64,000 bases of DNA from Clytia hemisphaerica (GCA_902728285.1 CACVBU010000053.1:1235000-1298999); one strand, 5' to 3'. Positions 1 through 12,370 are shown, counted from the stretch's first letter. Numbers and translations: made by a program. Notes: generated by a model from the sequence alone, not told the origin.

Positions 1-1221
1 TCAAGCACTTTAGTTCTACTATCCAAATTTGTTTTACACACTTGCAGTTTTCCCAACACCCTGAAATGATTTGATTTCAAAATCGGAGCTCCTAGATGGC
101 TAGATCCTAGCTAAAAATTTCTTAAATGCGGACACTAACGTAACCCGTTTCTCCGATGGTACCCGTCCCCATATGTAATCGAAGCTTTCCGTAAGCAGAA
201 GTTATGAAAAGATCCTTTCAATTTCAATCACTATAATTTCTAAGATTACCGCATGAAATTTGAGTATGAACTATTCACAAAAACTTGTCTTCTTTCTTTT
301 TCGTTTCTTCAAACCATAGTCAATAGAATAAAACCACAAGTAGCGGCCAAGAATTTCCCTAATAAAAATAAAAATGTTCCGAATAGTACCGGAAAATCTA
401 AAATTCTGTCTTTTGATACCGTAATACCGGTCATTTTCCCGTTAATACTGGGATACTGGTCAATACCGGATTATCAGAAATAATTCTTTCTTCACCTAAA
501 ATCGTAAGGAGAGACATACAGATTTCTGTATGTCTGACCCGTGCGGGATTGCATTTATTTTTCTTTCTGTTTATTGTATTTTTGGAAATACTCATTTATT
601 TATATGTTCCCATGTTTAATGTTACTATGAAATATCATTTAGTCAAAAAAGTTGGATGGATTCTCAAAAACCTAAAAAAGGTTGTAAACTTAAACAACGT
701 TTTTTGAGGAAAGAAGCTTCTAGTCGTTGAAATTCAGAAATCACACGCAACCTCACCTCTTCGATTCTTTTTTTTTTGGAGATTGAATTTTTTGTATATG
801 GGTCTGTTTTCAACGACTAGTTTACTAGTCTAATATACTCTGGAGTCTCAAGTATTCGAACCTCTTTTATTCGAATGTCTCCTCTTAATTCAAACAAACA
901 AGTTTTCTTGTCTCTTCAGTTAACGATACCTTATAAAACTAGTCTCCCAAATCTCCGTGTTCAACTCCACTGTATTTCGTTGACTAACGCGTTTTAAACT
1001 TACTACAGTATAAAGTATTATCACTTTAAAGATGAGGAGATATAGCATATAAATGTCCAAGGCCTTTTCATGGTTAGAGATGTTTCTCCTTCTCATTGTT
1101 CATTATGATAGTCTTTCAATCTTTTGATTTTGAGTCACTGTTACCTTTACTGAAAAGGGTATTTTATTATTAAAGTTTATAATCCTTTTCTCCGCCTATC
1201 CAAATTTAACATGTTTTATAA
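1..1221. other. Non-coding AT-rich flank
   Basis: No gene is supported here. At 380-475 the word TACCGG/ATACTGG recurs about six times, like the iterated-word elements seen later in the window. A perfect hairpin, CATACAG...CTGTATG, sits near 515-535. At 865-895 the word TATTCGAA repeats, resembling fragments of the pogo/Tigger-like termini at 39.7, 45.2 and 47.4 kb. Confidence 0.4.
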
Positions 1222-2213
1222 ACTGAAATGTTTCATAATAAGAATATTTAACCTAGAATCAAAGAAGTATTTCGACTGTTTTTCTGTGTATTTTTACATT
1301 TCCTTTGATGTTGAAATTAATTTCAAAATGCAAAAGCACAACCGATCTGATTGTTGAACGGATTTTTGCGTTTTATAACCGTCACTGCGGCATGGTTCTT
1401 TTCCAGTTCGGGAAATTGCGTAGAATGACAACGCTGCAAAATTCCGAAACTTTAGCTAGCATTCAATGTTGCCAAACTTTGCAGCTTTTCCGCTACGCTT
1501 GCCTTTGAACCAAGATTTGCTTGTGATTTAATGAAAATGTCCGGTTATTCATAATTTTAAATCACACAGGCTTCGGTAGTCTGAATCGCAGACCTCTACA
1601 AAACCCCAGGTAGTATTGTTATAAGGAGCACAAATCCGTTAGTAGATGCCAGCAGCCTAAGGGTAAGGCTTCGGTTGGTGGAAGCGTTGCGTAAAATAAA
1701 AGCGCACCTGTCACTTATCTGAAACGTTTCATAATAAGAATATTTAACCTAGAATCAAAGAGGTATTTCGACTGTTTTTCTGTGTATTTTTACATTTCCT
1801 TTGATGTTGAAATTAATTTCAAAATGTGAAAGCACAACCGATCTGATTGTTGAATGGATTTTTGCGTTTTATAACCGTCACTGCGGCATGGTTCTTTTCC
1901 AGTTCGGGAAATTGCGTAGAATGACAACGCTGCAAAATTCCGAAAAACTTTAGCTAGCGTTCAATGTTGCCAAACTTTGCAGCTTTTCCGCTACGCTTGC
2001 CTTTGAACCAAGATTTGCTTGTGATTCAAAGAAAAATGTCCGGTTATTCATAATTTTAAATCACACAGGCTTCGGTAGTCTGAATCGCAGACCTCTACAA
2101 AACCCCAGGTAGTATTGTTATAAGGAGCACAAATCCGTTAGTGGATGCCAGCAGCCTAAGGGTAAGGCTTCGGTTGGTGGAAGCGTTGCGTAAAATAAAA
2201 GCGCACCTGTCAC
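1222..2213. repeat. 496-bp tandem duplication (two copies)
   Basis: The segment beginning CATAATAAGAATATTTAACC at about 1234 recurs at 1730 and stays nearly identical, with a few substitutions and a 2-bp insertion, through the word GCGCACCTGTCAC. This gives two head-to-tail copies, about 1222-1715 and 1718-2213. Sequence after the second copy (to about 2340) is single copy. Short frames run through it on both strands, but none resembles a known protein, so it is treated as a non-coding repeat. Confidence 0.85.
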
Positions 2214-3070
2214 CGGTCGTCCGTTGATGGGGGGAGAAGCGTGTTGCGAAAAACCGCAACGTTGCGGAATGCATCTTAGTACAACCCGGGTAGATTGATA
2301 AGCGGAGGTATTCAAAAGATTCCATAATGGTAGTATAAGCAGCGAGGTGGTGTCAGGTGGTCCATTTCTTCGTTTTCGATAGCCTTTTATTTTTCAAACA
2401 TCCTAGGACAGTACAGCTTTTTATTACTCTCTGGTAAGTAGGTAAGAACATTGGATATGGAGTCTTTTCCATTTGCAGTTAGTAGAGGGTTAGGGCGATG
2501 TCAGTCGAAATTTACAAACTCATTTGCAAAAGGCCGAGATTAATAGACCTTTTTTTAAAGAGGCAGCCATGTTGAATAATTATGTACTCCAGCATAACTA
2601 GCCGTATTGTATAAGGGTTGCGAAGCGATCCAGACTCCACCTCAATTCGCATGTTGCTAGCAAAATAAGAGACACTCTAAAAATCAAGCCGCTATTATAG
2701 AGACAGGGTCGTAAAGAGCCTTAATGCCCCAAACACACCACATAATCCACGGCGGCACAACACCCGTCGCCGCCCGCGCATCATCGCTCTTTTTTTCCTT
2801 CTAGTTATTCTAGTGTAAATGGTGCCTTAATAAAATCGAACGATATTCGTCGAACGATCGAACATTCATTTTTATTCGAATCACGAATCGTCTGTCGATG
2901 AAATCATCAAAACATAAAAATAAAACAAAAACAAAAATGTTCAAAGATAGCTTGTTGGTTCTTGGGCAGTTTTGATTTATTTCTTGACAAATTCGACAAA
3001 TTTGATTACCTCCGTACTTCTTTATCATAGAATATCCACTTGGTTTTGCAAGGTAAGTTTCGTTCTCTAA

Positions 3071-4932
3071 CAGTCTGAGAAATCCTTCTTGTTGCACGCT
3101 TAACTTCCGCGGGCGTAAACTTGTAATTATACGCTTATCAAAATACGCCCCGTGCAATTGCACGTTTAATTTTCCGCCCTGCTTAAGGAAGCTTGAGTGA
3201 AATAGAGGGGTTCAGGAAATTCGAAATCGGATGAATTCAGGTCGTAAGTCAGATTGTCTTTGTCTGTGGTGTAGAAATATTTTTCTTCTCTGTCTTTGTC
3301 ATGAAGGACAACTAGGCCATCATCACTGGTCCTTTTCTTATATTGTATTAATTTACTGATGAACGAATTTGTGTATGTACGTCTTGCGTCTGTTCTGTCC
3401 TTCAAAACATCAGCAAATTTTTCCCCACGATGTACAGCACCCTCTTTCTTTCGTGCAACGATCGATACCTCTTCTCCATCCTTATTATAAACAACCACTG
3501 ATTCTGGTGCCTTAATTTTGGCATTTTGGATTGCTGGGTTGAGTCTCGACCTTCTTGGCTTCACAGGTATGGCATTGCAAAGGATCCTTGTTGGAATGGA
3601 GGTTGATGCTGTTGAGGTGGTGTTTAGTGGTGATGTGAAAATTTGTGATGTTGATATGTGCGGCAACTGGGTTGATGTTGATATGTGCGGCAACTGGGTT
3701 GATGTTGATATGTGCGGCGACTGGTGGGTTGATATTGATACGTGTGTCGACTGGGTTGGTGTTGATACGTGTGTCGACTGGGTTGGTGTTGATACGTGTG
3801 TCGACTGGGTTGATATTGATACGTGTGTCGACTGGGTTGGTGTTGATACGTGTGTCGACTGGGTTGGTGTTGATACGTGTGTTGACTGGGTTGGTGTTGA
3901 TACGTGTAGCAATTGGGTTGATGTTGATTCCTGTAGCGATTGGGTTACTGTTAATCCCTGTAGAGGTTGAGTTGATGTTGATTGGGTTGTGGTGACGTGT
4001 AACGTTAGGGGTGATTGATCAATTAAAGTAACGATTTCAAATACGTGTTCTTGGCTCATCTTTGTAACTGAAATAAAGTATATAAATAATATTTGTTTTA
4101 TATTATGTTCTTAACTGTTATTTTAACTAGAAATGTGATCACATTCTCAGACTTTCAAGAACTAAAAACCAATTTATAAAGGATTAGATAGTTTTTTTTC
4201 TTATAGAATTCATTTCCACGAAATCAAACACAAGCCTTTAGCTTAATAAGAGATCTTGTTTGTACAATTCATACAAAGATACTTATAAAACTTTCCCTAC
4301 TTAAAGTTGATAGGCAGTTTTTATATACACATAACTTCGTATTTTGTAGGAATAAGGATATAATATTATTTTAAAACAGAAAATTCATTTAAAAGGATCA
4401 AAAATCATTGACTGTATTCCTTTATCATTGAGGCCAAACTTAAGCAATGTAGAAATGAAGAAATAAGGTGCTATAGAGACAATACTAGATTAAGAAGATC
4501 ACTTACTGTTTTATTTCAGAGTTTTGGATGAGATTTGAAAGGGTTCTCTGCACAAATGTCTTCAGTAGCAAGCCCAAATTCAAAAGAAGCAGTTTTGAAG
4601 AGTTTTCCAAAAACGTGTGTTGCAAGCTTAAACGCGGGTAACCGCACAATTACACGTTTTCAAAATGGTAGCTTGTTAACAAAAATCATAACCGCGCAAT
4701 AGCGCGTTTTCAAAATGGTAGCTTTGTTAAGGCCAAAATCATAACCGCGCAACTGCGCGTTTTCAAAATAGTTAACTTGTTAAGGCCACAATTACGCGCT
4801 TACGCCTGCCTCTTGATTATTTCGTAAACGTGTAATAGCACTCTTAGAAAATTTACAAATTTTGCGTAAGAGTGTTATTGCACGACTAACCCGCGGAAGT
4901 TAAGCGTGCAACAAGAAGGATTTCTCAGACTG
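3071..4932. mobile_element. Young TIR element (43-bp perfect TIRs, 5-bp TSD) carrying a gene
   Basis: Ends 3071-3113 and 4890-4932 are perfect 43-bp inverted repeats that start CAGTCTGAGAAATCCTTCTT. The 5-bp word TCTAA flanks it on both sides (3066-3070 and 4933-4937). The homologous site in unit U copies b and c has a single related word (ACTAA) and no insert, so the boundaries are well supported. The interior holds one gene (3166-4059, minus). On the right, 4630-4800 has three copies of a ~60-bp subterminal repeat built on the near-palindrome GCGCAAnnGCGCGTTTT. No known transposase is present. Perfect TIRs imply recent movement in trans. Confidence 0.9.
3166..4059 (-). CDS. Ser/Thr/Gln nonapeptide-repeat protein inside TIR element
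   Basis: This is a 297-aa frame opening with ATG at 4059 (MSQEHVFEIV). Residues about 30-165 are a 9-residue repeat, STPTQSTHV and its variant STSTQLPHI, encoded by a 27-bp minisatellite (about 3645-3930 on the plus strand). The last ~130 residues are non-repetitive, charged and globular-looking: basic RRSRLNPAIQ, then KDGEEVSIVARKK, an acidic segment, and a tail ending SRAEN. Just upstream on the minus strand is a good 3' splice site (TTTATTTCAG, about 4070-4079). A GTAAGT donor on the same strand near 4509 suggests a 5' UTR intron. I recognise no family. It does not look like a DDE transposase, helicase or reverse transcriptase. It could be element-encoded or captured host sequence; the clean frame inside a young element argues against random sequence. 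Confidence 0.6.
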   Translation of the reverse strand: MSQEHVFEIVTLIDQSPLTLHVTTTQSTSTQPLQGLTVTQSLQESTSTQLLHVSTPTQSTHVSTPTQSTHVSTPTQSTHVSISTQSTHVSTPTQSTHVSTPTQSTHVSISTHQSPHISTSTQLPHISTSTQLPHISTSQIFTSPLNTTSTASTSIPTRILCNAIPVKPRRSRLNPAIQNAKIKAPESVVVYNKDGEEVSIVARKKEGAVHRGEKFADVLKDRTDARRTYTNSFISKLIQYKKRTSDDGLVVLHDKDREEKYFYTTDKDNLTYDLNSSDFEFPEPLYFTQASLSRAEN

Positions 4933-5644
4933 TCTAAAAGAGCACTCCTCCCGCCCGCGCGACTTGCAGAAACCTCTCATTGATTGACCTTAATTGATAC
5001 TTGATGCTTGTTGTTAAAAGTCAAGGGATGATGAAGATCCTTTCTGTCACCATTTAAACTAATTTTTTTTCCATTTAACAGCAAAATAAACATTTAAAAC
5101 CGGAGAACCACTGCTTAGATTGCTTAGATGCGTGCCGGCCCGCGCGGCAATTTGATCAACTTTAGATTCTAAGTCCGTGTTTCGGCTTCCGGTAATTTTG
5201 TTGCTGTTCACTGCTAGGGTACACCATTTTAAAACGGTATTTTTCGCAGTCCTAGCTACCAAATCGAGAAAGTTTTCGTGGCTTCAAGCCAAACCATTCA
5301 AGGTCATTTTGATAAAATCATCGGTTTGAAGATGTGATCTATATAGCAAATTTTATAGCAAATTTTCGCTTGGGATAGAAGTTAAAGGTACGTGCACAAT
5401 ATAGCAAAACTGCTTCGCTCATAAATTCGCTTCGCAAAAACAATGATACAGCCATGCATAATTTTTGAAATATGCATGATACAGTAATTATGCATGGCTG
5501 TATCATTGTTTTTATGCTGGAGTACATAATTATTCAATAATATGGCTGCCTCTTTAAAAAAAGGTCTATTCTAGTGTAAATGGTGCCTTAATAAAATCGA
5601 ACGATATTCGTCGAACGAACGAACATTTTTATTCGAATCACAAA

Positions 5645-6761
5645 CAGTCCGTCACAAACAGCGATATTTCGATCGCACGGAAGCGCTTCAAAACACCAGC
5701 TTTTTTGGAGTCTTGTCTCGTTTACCCAAACGCTTCAATCTCGCGTAGGCTTAGGGGTCAAGACTAGAACCCCCAATACGAGACATTTGCCTGACCGAAA
5801 AAAAATCATCATCATCAATTTTGTTTACTGTCAGAATCGTTTACTCAGTGGAAATACGCAACTTTCTGAAGTTTTGTTTTTTTTCGGTTGTGCTTCATTT
5901 TAAAAATAACGAAGATGAAAAGTTACCATCAATCCCGCGAGTAAAAAAAAGTATTCCGACTAGTCTACGAAAAGTGCGCTCGCGCGGCGAATAGAATATC
6001 TCGCAAATTAATATATGCATAAAACTGACGAAATCCTTTCTTTTTTATGCTTAGGTGACGTCACCATCGCTCCTGACTTGACAATGGAGAACCAAATTTG
6101 GCAATGCATAATTATTACGAGCGGCCGAGAAAGTTTGTGTGACGCAGAAATCGCGCGATAAACGAAGACCTAGAAAAACGCCCACTGAAAATTGAAACTA
6201 GGAATTTATTGAATATTTCACTGATGAAGTATCAAACTTTTTGCTTTTTGTAATTATTATAAATTCATAATTTTTAGATACTATTTTTTGAAAGTCAAAG
6301 GACAATTAAAGTGAATTAAGCTGATTGGGTGGATATTGGGCGGACAGGCGTTTTGCACGTTCCGAGATTGGGAATTAAACGAGAGTAAAAAACGGGGGCG
6401 TCTTAGTAATATTAATTCTTTTTTTTTTTTTCGCGAATGAAAAATGAATTTTAGATTTTTGAATTAAAGATATAATAATATAATATATTATATTTGATTG
6501 CCAATGCCGAAAGATATTTCTTTACTTTGCGAATAATCTGCTCTGTTGCTTCGCCACTTACCCCCGGATTGTTTTAGTAGACACTTCGCTCACGTAAATG
6601 AAAACACGTGTATATGTTGAACCCGACTGTGGACTGACCGAAATTATAATTTACATAAATTATTGTGGAAGTGAACACTTTAGACAAATGTTTGGGAAAT
6701 CAAAAAGACCACTTTTGTGAGAATGTTGAATTTTGTTCATATGGCGGTTTGTGACGGACTG
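5645..6761. mobile_element. Second CAGTC-ended element, 1.1 kb, TSD ACAAA
   Basis: Ends CAGTCCGTCACAAACAGC (5645) and GCGGTTTGTGACGGACTG (to 6761) are inverted, and ACAAA flanks both sides (5640-5644, 6762-6766). The same place in unit U copies a and c reads ACGAA without an insert. Terminal CAGTC and a 5-bp duplication match the element at 3071-4932, so the two may use the same transposase. The interior contains no credible gene. It has AT-rich stretches and the palindrome GGTGACGTCACC near 6056-6067. Confidence 0.82.
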
Positions 6762-6797
6762 ACAAATATCGTCTGTCGAAATCATCAAAACATAAAA

Positions 6798-9700
6798 CCA
6801 GGGGATGTCAATCGAACATTCGATTGCCAATCGAATCAATCGAATTAATCGAATTTACTCGAATCCAATCGAATGATTGATTTTCGATTAGCCGAATTGA
6901 TCAAACACCAATCGAATTCTAATCGAAACCAAAAAACATGTGAAATTCGATTGGTTTCGATTGAGTTCAACGAGCTTCGATTAACGTTCGATCAACTTCG
7001 ATTAACGTTCGATCAACTTCGATTAACGTTCGATCAACTTCGATTTTACTTTAAAAAGTTTAAATTTTGCTGGGCTAAATTTGGAAGATTTTTTCATATT
7101 TCTGGAGTGTCTTACTACTGAGATAGTTCTGTGGGGGTTCCCACGTTATAAGCGAGCCGCACTCAATCAATCCGGCGGTTATTGGATGGCGGGGCTTATT
7201 GGGGGATGCGCTTATTTCGAAACTTGAGATTACGTTGTATCTCTTATATTAAGGGAGGCGCTTAAAACAGGGCGGTGGTATAGAGGAAATACGGAATCAC
7301 GAAAAGCGAAATTACAGTAGGACGGGGTGAATCGGATACCCGTGGTGAATCAGATAATTTGTTTAATCGCCTCTCATACTTCACTGACGATATCTTTTTC
7401 CATTCTGTTTTTAGATCCCGTTCACTGATCGATCAAGCTATCGGAAAAATATGACTTCGAAGATTTGGAACATGTTCTTCGGAAATTGAAGAAGAAAACC
7501 TTCTGATTTTCGGACCCTTTTTTGAAATACCGAATAAGAAATAATGAAGCGACAGTGATTGGAGATTCCTTTGGCATTGTGTTCTACAAAAGCCAGTTGT
7601 ATGCAATGTTTGATTTACTGAACGAGAAACAATGTTTATTCTTCGTATTTTCATTCTAAAGTTAGGGCGGAAAATTGTTCGCGTTAAAACGCGAATCGCT
7701 CATTTGCGCCCCAAGTTGAAGACGTTGTTAATACGGAACCGAGAAATGGAAAGGAGTTAATTATTGAATAATTAAAAAATATCAAATGCCGTCATCATGT
7801 CATTTTTAGTTACTGCCACACTATCCCAAGAGGCTTGTTAGTGTTCAGTAGCTAGGAATTTCCAGAAGGAAATAGTGGGAAGGGTAAGGCTACAAACACT
7901 TTACAACAAGATAAGAATATTTATTAAAGTAACGGATGCCGCGGTCTCTCGTCCTTCCTAGGAAATGTCTTTGACGAAAGGGATTATTTCTAAAGGCTTG
8001 ATAATGAGACAGGGTACAGTATAAAGCAATACATAATTTCCCGTTCTGTTCCTTCTCTCGGATGTCTCGCATCCCCTGAGACAGGGGTGCAAATATTTCT
8101 GCAAGTGGAAATTGGAAAAAGGGGCAAGAAAGTATGACAAGGTGGAGCCCCTTCTTAGTGGAACAATTGGCAATAAATAATCGGCCCGGCGTCGATGGGC
8201 CCGGTGAGAAAATTTGCCCCAAACATTTAAGAACCTGAGAAATTTGTATTTTCTATATTCCTTACTGTTTTTTTATCCTTCATTTTTCCAAAAGGTATAA
8301 AAGTTCTCACCAGGCACTGAGAGAGACAATGTTATAAAGTATTTTCTTTCTCTAAGAAAGGAATAAAAAGTACATATTTTCCAAATAAGAGCTTAAAAAG
8401 TTTGCTGCCAACTACGAGTATACTATGAATCTGAGCATTGAATACCATATATAATTAATACTGTCTCCTGTCTTTGTGGCGAGTCCACGCTGGTTCTGAA
8501 TTCTTTAAGTGCCACCGTAATGCCCCTGTCTCAGTAACTCGATGAAAACTTGAAATTGACCATCGGAGAAGTTATGAAACAAGTAAAACGTCACATACAC
8601 CGGGTCTGTATTTGTAATCTCTTAATTCTCGCTGGAGTACGGAGAAATTCTCTTTTAAGCATTATTCCTAGAATTCATTAATAATTTTTTTCGATTCTGA
8701 CCGGGTTGACCTAGTCGCAGTAGAGGTGTCAAAATACCGACAGTTCACCAATAGGGCCATAACCTTTGAAACAAATACTTTTGCTTGCTTCGTTAAATTC
8801 TGCGTCGATCGGTATACAATTTGTACGCACTTAATGCAGAACTAAGGCCACCGGAGCCTCTGAAAGTCAAACTTTCGATGAAATTCAATGAAGTCAAATT
8901 TCTGAAAATGGCTTGACAGTGAACGTGTTAGAGTTAGGTCATTCTTTGTAATTTTTTTCACCGGTTTCCATCGAGACGGGATCTGTGACGGGGTCACTGA
9001 TACAGGGGGTGTATCATACGTTTTCTCTTATCATTTTATCGACAAATCTTAGAGTTAACCAGAACGTTATTGATAATCTTCTCCCATCTCTCAAGTATCT
9101 AAGATTGTTCAGTACCACCTGAAATAACGGGAAAACAAAAATATACGATGATCAGGTTAATTTCTCTACTCTTTTTATCGACTCAGCTATATCACACCCA
9201 GTATCAATTCAAAACTGGAAAAAGCTAGCTTTTCATAGGGCATTAGTAGAAGTCCAGTAGATACTTGAGACAGGGGTATTCTATGGACGCTAAACGTCAA
9301 AAAACGTTTTTTTATAACGCCCGTAAAACAACGGGATATGTACACTGATTTTTTTCGGGTGAATTTTCTATTAACCTAACCTAGCCTGTGAATGTGAAAC
9401 AGGGGTGTGGGTATGCTAGACTCTTCTGGGGTTAAAAGAAATACGCACCTGCTGGGTATGATATTTTTCTGCTTTTAAATTCAATGCTATCTATCGTAAC
9501 CGCGGAATATAACGACCATATAACTAACGACCATGTGTTTGTTGACTCTATCAGTCGATACTTCGATGAAAATTTGATATTTTCGTAAGTTGCCCAGTTT
9601 CTCTAATGCTCTACATTTTTATTCATTTATTTACTTCTCCCTTCTTATTTTCCTCTGGAACGAAATGCAAGCGTCAAATTTAAAAACAAACAAACTTGGA

Positions 9701-10628
9701 TTTAGCTAATGTAGTCAGACCTTTGATAACCGTTTCATTTTCTTACATCGCACTTTCTATCGTGCTCCTCAACCAACACTTTTCATAGTGCACACTAATT
9801 AAACTTTTATTATCAATGATACTTAACGTACTACCCAAAATAGATATCCCTTAGGTATTACATTTTTTTGACGCTCCATCTAATGAATAATTAGGTAGTG
9901 AAAATTGCATAAATTGAAATTATAACTTCGGCAAAACATACTTTTTGAAAAATGGTATTGCTCCACCACAAAATATAGAAAGTATTTGTTTATGTTACGA
10001 ATGGCGTCCCGTCAAATGCTATCCACTTCACCCCGAAACGAGTGACTCAATTTTGTTGTATTCGATTGAAGATTGTTCCTCGTAGAAGAAACTTTTGAAA
10101 ATGAAATTTTCTAAACTCGCAAATTAGACCCCACTCGCCAAGTTCTGCGGTATATAACTAGGTGGTAGGTCTCGTCTGGAAGAGGCAATTTGCCCAAAAC
10201 CTTTCAATTCTATCCGATTCACCCCGTCCTACGACGGTACAAAAAAACCGGAACAAAATTTGATCGAATGCCAATCGAACATAAATGGAATCAATCGAAA
10301 TCGAATGCCAATCGAACATAAATCGAATTAATCGAATGCCAATCGAACATAAATCGAATTAATCCAATGCCAATCGAACATAAATCGAATTGATCGAACA
10401 ATAATCAAACTAATCGAATCAATCGAAAAGTATATACAATCGAAGCTAATCGAAAGTAATCGAACGTCAATCGAACACCAATCGAACGGTAATCGAATCC
10501 AATCAAAAAAAAGATGTGAAATTCGATTGGCGTTCGATCAATTCGGCTAATCGAAAATCAATCATTCGATTGGCTTCGATTAAGTTCGATTGATTCGGTA
10601 ATCGAATTTTTCGATTGACATCCCCTGG
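6798..10628. mobile_element. CCAG...CTGG element with AATCGA-repeat arms, 3.8 kb, TSD ATAAAA
   Basis: Ends CCAGGGGATGTCAATCGA (6798) and TCGATTGACATCCCCTGG (to 10628) are inverted, with ATAAAA on both sides (6792-6797, 10629-10634). Both arms (about 6815-7045 and 10258-10610) are degenerate tandem repeats of AATCGA words (AATCGAACA, GTTCGATCAACTTCGATTAAC) in opposite orientation. The core is a second TIR element (about 7315-10233). Reading CAGGGG as the terminus instead would give an imperfect 8-bp duplication, as in hAT elements. Two further elements share CCAG ends and similar arms (12393-12844, 13315-16274). No transposase seen. Confidence 0.8.
7315..10233. mobile_element. Nested pogo/Tc1-like TIR element, 2.9 kb, no transposase
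   Basis: A perfect 22-bp inverted repeat (GTAGGACGGGGTGAATCGG and three more bases) lies at 7317-7338 and 10211-10232. A CAG start and adjoining TA dinucleotides suggest the pogo/Tc1 group, though exact boundaries are uncertain. The interior has no recognisable gene; minus-strand frames at 7433-7654 and 7890-8222 are short and match nothing I know. The word GAGACAGGGGT recurs in both orientations at 8006, 8078, 8521, 9267 and, with one change, 9396. Confidence 0.65.
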
Positions 10629-12370
10629 ATAAAACAAAAACAAAAACGTACAAAGATGGCTTGTTGGTTCTTGGGCAGTTTTGATTTATTTCTTGACAAA
10701 TTCGACAAATTTGATTACCTCCGTACTTCTTTATCATAGAATATCCACTTGGTTTTGCAAGGTAAGTTTCGTTCACTAAAAGAGCACTCCTCCCGCCCGC
10801 GCGACTTGCAAAAACCTCTCCTCATTGATTGACTTTATTTGATACTTGATACTTGCTGTTAAAAGTCAAGGGATGATGAAGATCCTTTCTGTCACCGTTC
10901 AAACTAATTTTTTTCCATTTAACAGCAAAATAAACATTTAAAACTGAAGAACCACTGCTTAGATTGCTTAGATGCGTGCCGCCCGCACGGCAATTATTAT
11001 AAGTCCGTGTTTCGGTTTCTGGTAATTTTGTTGGTGTTCACTGCTAGGGTACACCATTTTAAAACAGCATTTTTCGCAGTCTTAGCTACCAAACCGAGAA
11101 AATTTTTGTGGCTTCAAACCAAACCATTCAAGGTCATTTTGATAAAATCATCGGTTTGAAGATGTGATTTATATAGCAAATTTTATAGCAAATTTTTGCT
11201 TGGGATAGAAGTTAAAGGTACGTGCACACAATGTAGCAAAAACTGCTTCGCTCATAAATTCGCTTCGCAATAAGAGACACTCTAAAAATCCCTCTAATAA
11301 AGCCGCTATATAGAGACAGGGTCGTAAGAGCCTTGATGCCCCAAACACACCACATCTGCACATAATCCACTGCGGCACAACAACTGCCGCCACCCGCCGC
11401 TCCCGCCGCGCATCGCTCTTTTTTTTTCCTTCTAGTTGTTCTAGTGTAAATGGTGCCTTAATAAAATCGAACGATATTAGTCGAACGATCAAACATTTTT
11501 ATTCGAATCACGAATCGTCTGTCGAAATCATCAAAACATAAAAATAAAACAAAAACAAAAATGTACAAAGATGGCTTGTTGGTTCTTGGGCAGTTTTGAT
11601 TTATTTCTTGACAAATTCAATAAATTTGATTACCTCCGTACTTCTTTATCATAGAATATCCACTTGGTTTTGCAAGGTAAGTTTCGTTCACTAAAAGAGC
11701 ACTCCTCCCGCCCGCCCGCGCGACTTGTAAAAACCTCTCATTAAAAATGACCTTATTTGATACTTGATACTTGCTGTTAAAAGTCAAGGGATGATGAAGA
11801 TCCTTTCTGTCAACGTTCAAACTAATTTTTTTCCATTTAACAGCAAAATAAATTTGCTTCGCAATAAATATTTAAAACCGAAGGACCACTGCTTAGATTG
11901 CTTAGATGCGTGTCGCCCGCACGGCAATTTGATCAATTTCAGATTCTAAGTCTGTGTTTCGGCTTCCGGTAATTTTGTTGCTGTTCACTGTTAGGGTACA
12001 CCATTTTAAAACGGCATTTTTCGCAGTCCTAGCTACCAAACCGAGAAAGTTTTCGTGGCTTCAAGCCAAACCATTCAAGGTCATTTTGATAAAATCATCG
12101 GTTTGAAGATGTGATTTATATAGCAAATTTTATAGCAAATTTTCGCTTGGGATAGAAGTTAAAGGTACGTGCACAATATAGCAAAACTGCTTCGCTCATA
12201 AATTCGCTTTGCAAAAATTTTTGTTACCCCCCGTCGGACGACATTCATTTTTTAATTTTCTCTAGCCTTCGGAAATAATTTTTCTTTTCCAGTGGTGGTC
12301 GGAAATTCCGATAAAAATCCATGTACTTTTGCAAAATGCCTCGGAAATTCCACTCTTTTTTGCCTTTTTT

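Larger units (their letters stand above)
2542..5570. mobile_element. TIR element with AATAGACCTTTT ends, ~3 kb
   Basis: Left end 2542-2596 and right end 5512-5570 are inverted repeats of about 55 bp that begin AATAGACCTTTTTTTAAAGA and continue through the word TGAATAATTATGTACTCCAG. Just inside the right end, 5441-5499 is a second palindrome around TATGCATGATACAG. The body is a copy of repeat unit U split by another element (3071-4932). No transposase was seen, so it is probably non-autonomous. Two other elements share the terminal word AATAGACC: 12371-13015 and 62006-62214. The TA inside the shared end may be the target dinucleotide, as in Tc1/mariner elements, but this is not settled. Confidence 0.75.
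2655..12217. repeat. Array of ~0.95 kb repeat unit U (three copies, two interrupted)
   Basis: Unit U runs from the word AAGAGACACTCTAAAAATC to AAATTCGCTTCGCAA. Copy a is 2655-3070 plus 4938-5436. Copy b is 5571-5644, 6762-6797 and 10629-11270. Copy c is 11271-12217. Copies b and c join head to tail at 11270. The intervening blocks are later insertions, because the uninterrupted copies show the empty target sites. On the minus strand each copy carries a short frame with the residues YLAKPSGYSMIKKYGGNQ, followed in copies a and b by C-x2-C-x6-C. Copy c breaks this frame. It may be a fossil exon of a parent element. Confidence 0.8.

Noticed and set aside
1305..1508. Small gene in the tandem duplication
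   Set aside because: The second copy disrupts the same frame with a 2-bp insertion and no family is recognised.
3518..3995. Plus-strand repeat frames (VDTCVDWVG, LIRVSTGLV)
   Set aside because: Antisense readings of the minisatellite of the minus-strand gene; they have no start context and stop at the repeat edges.
6873..7121. Frame with LRLTFDQ repeats
   Set aside because: Encoded by the TCGATCAACT tandem arm of the CCAG element, not a protein gene.
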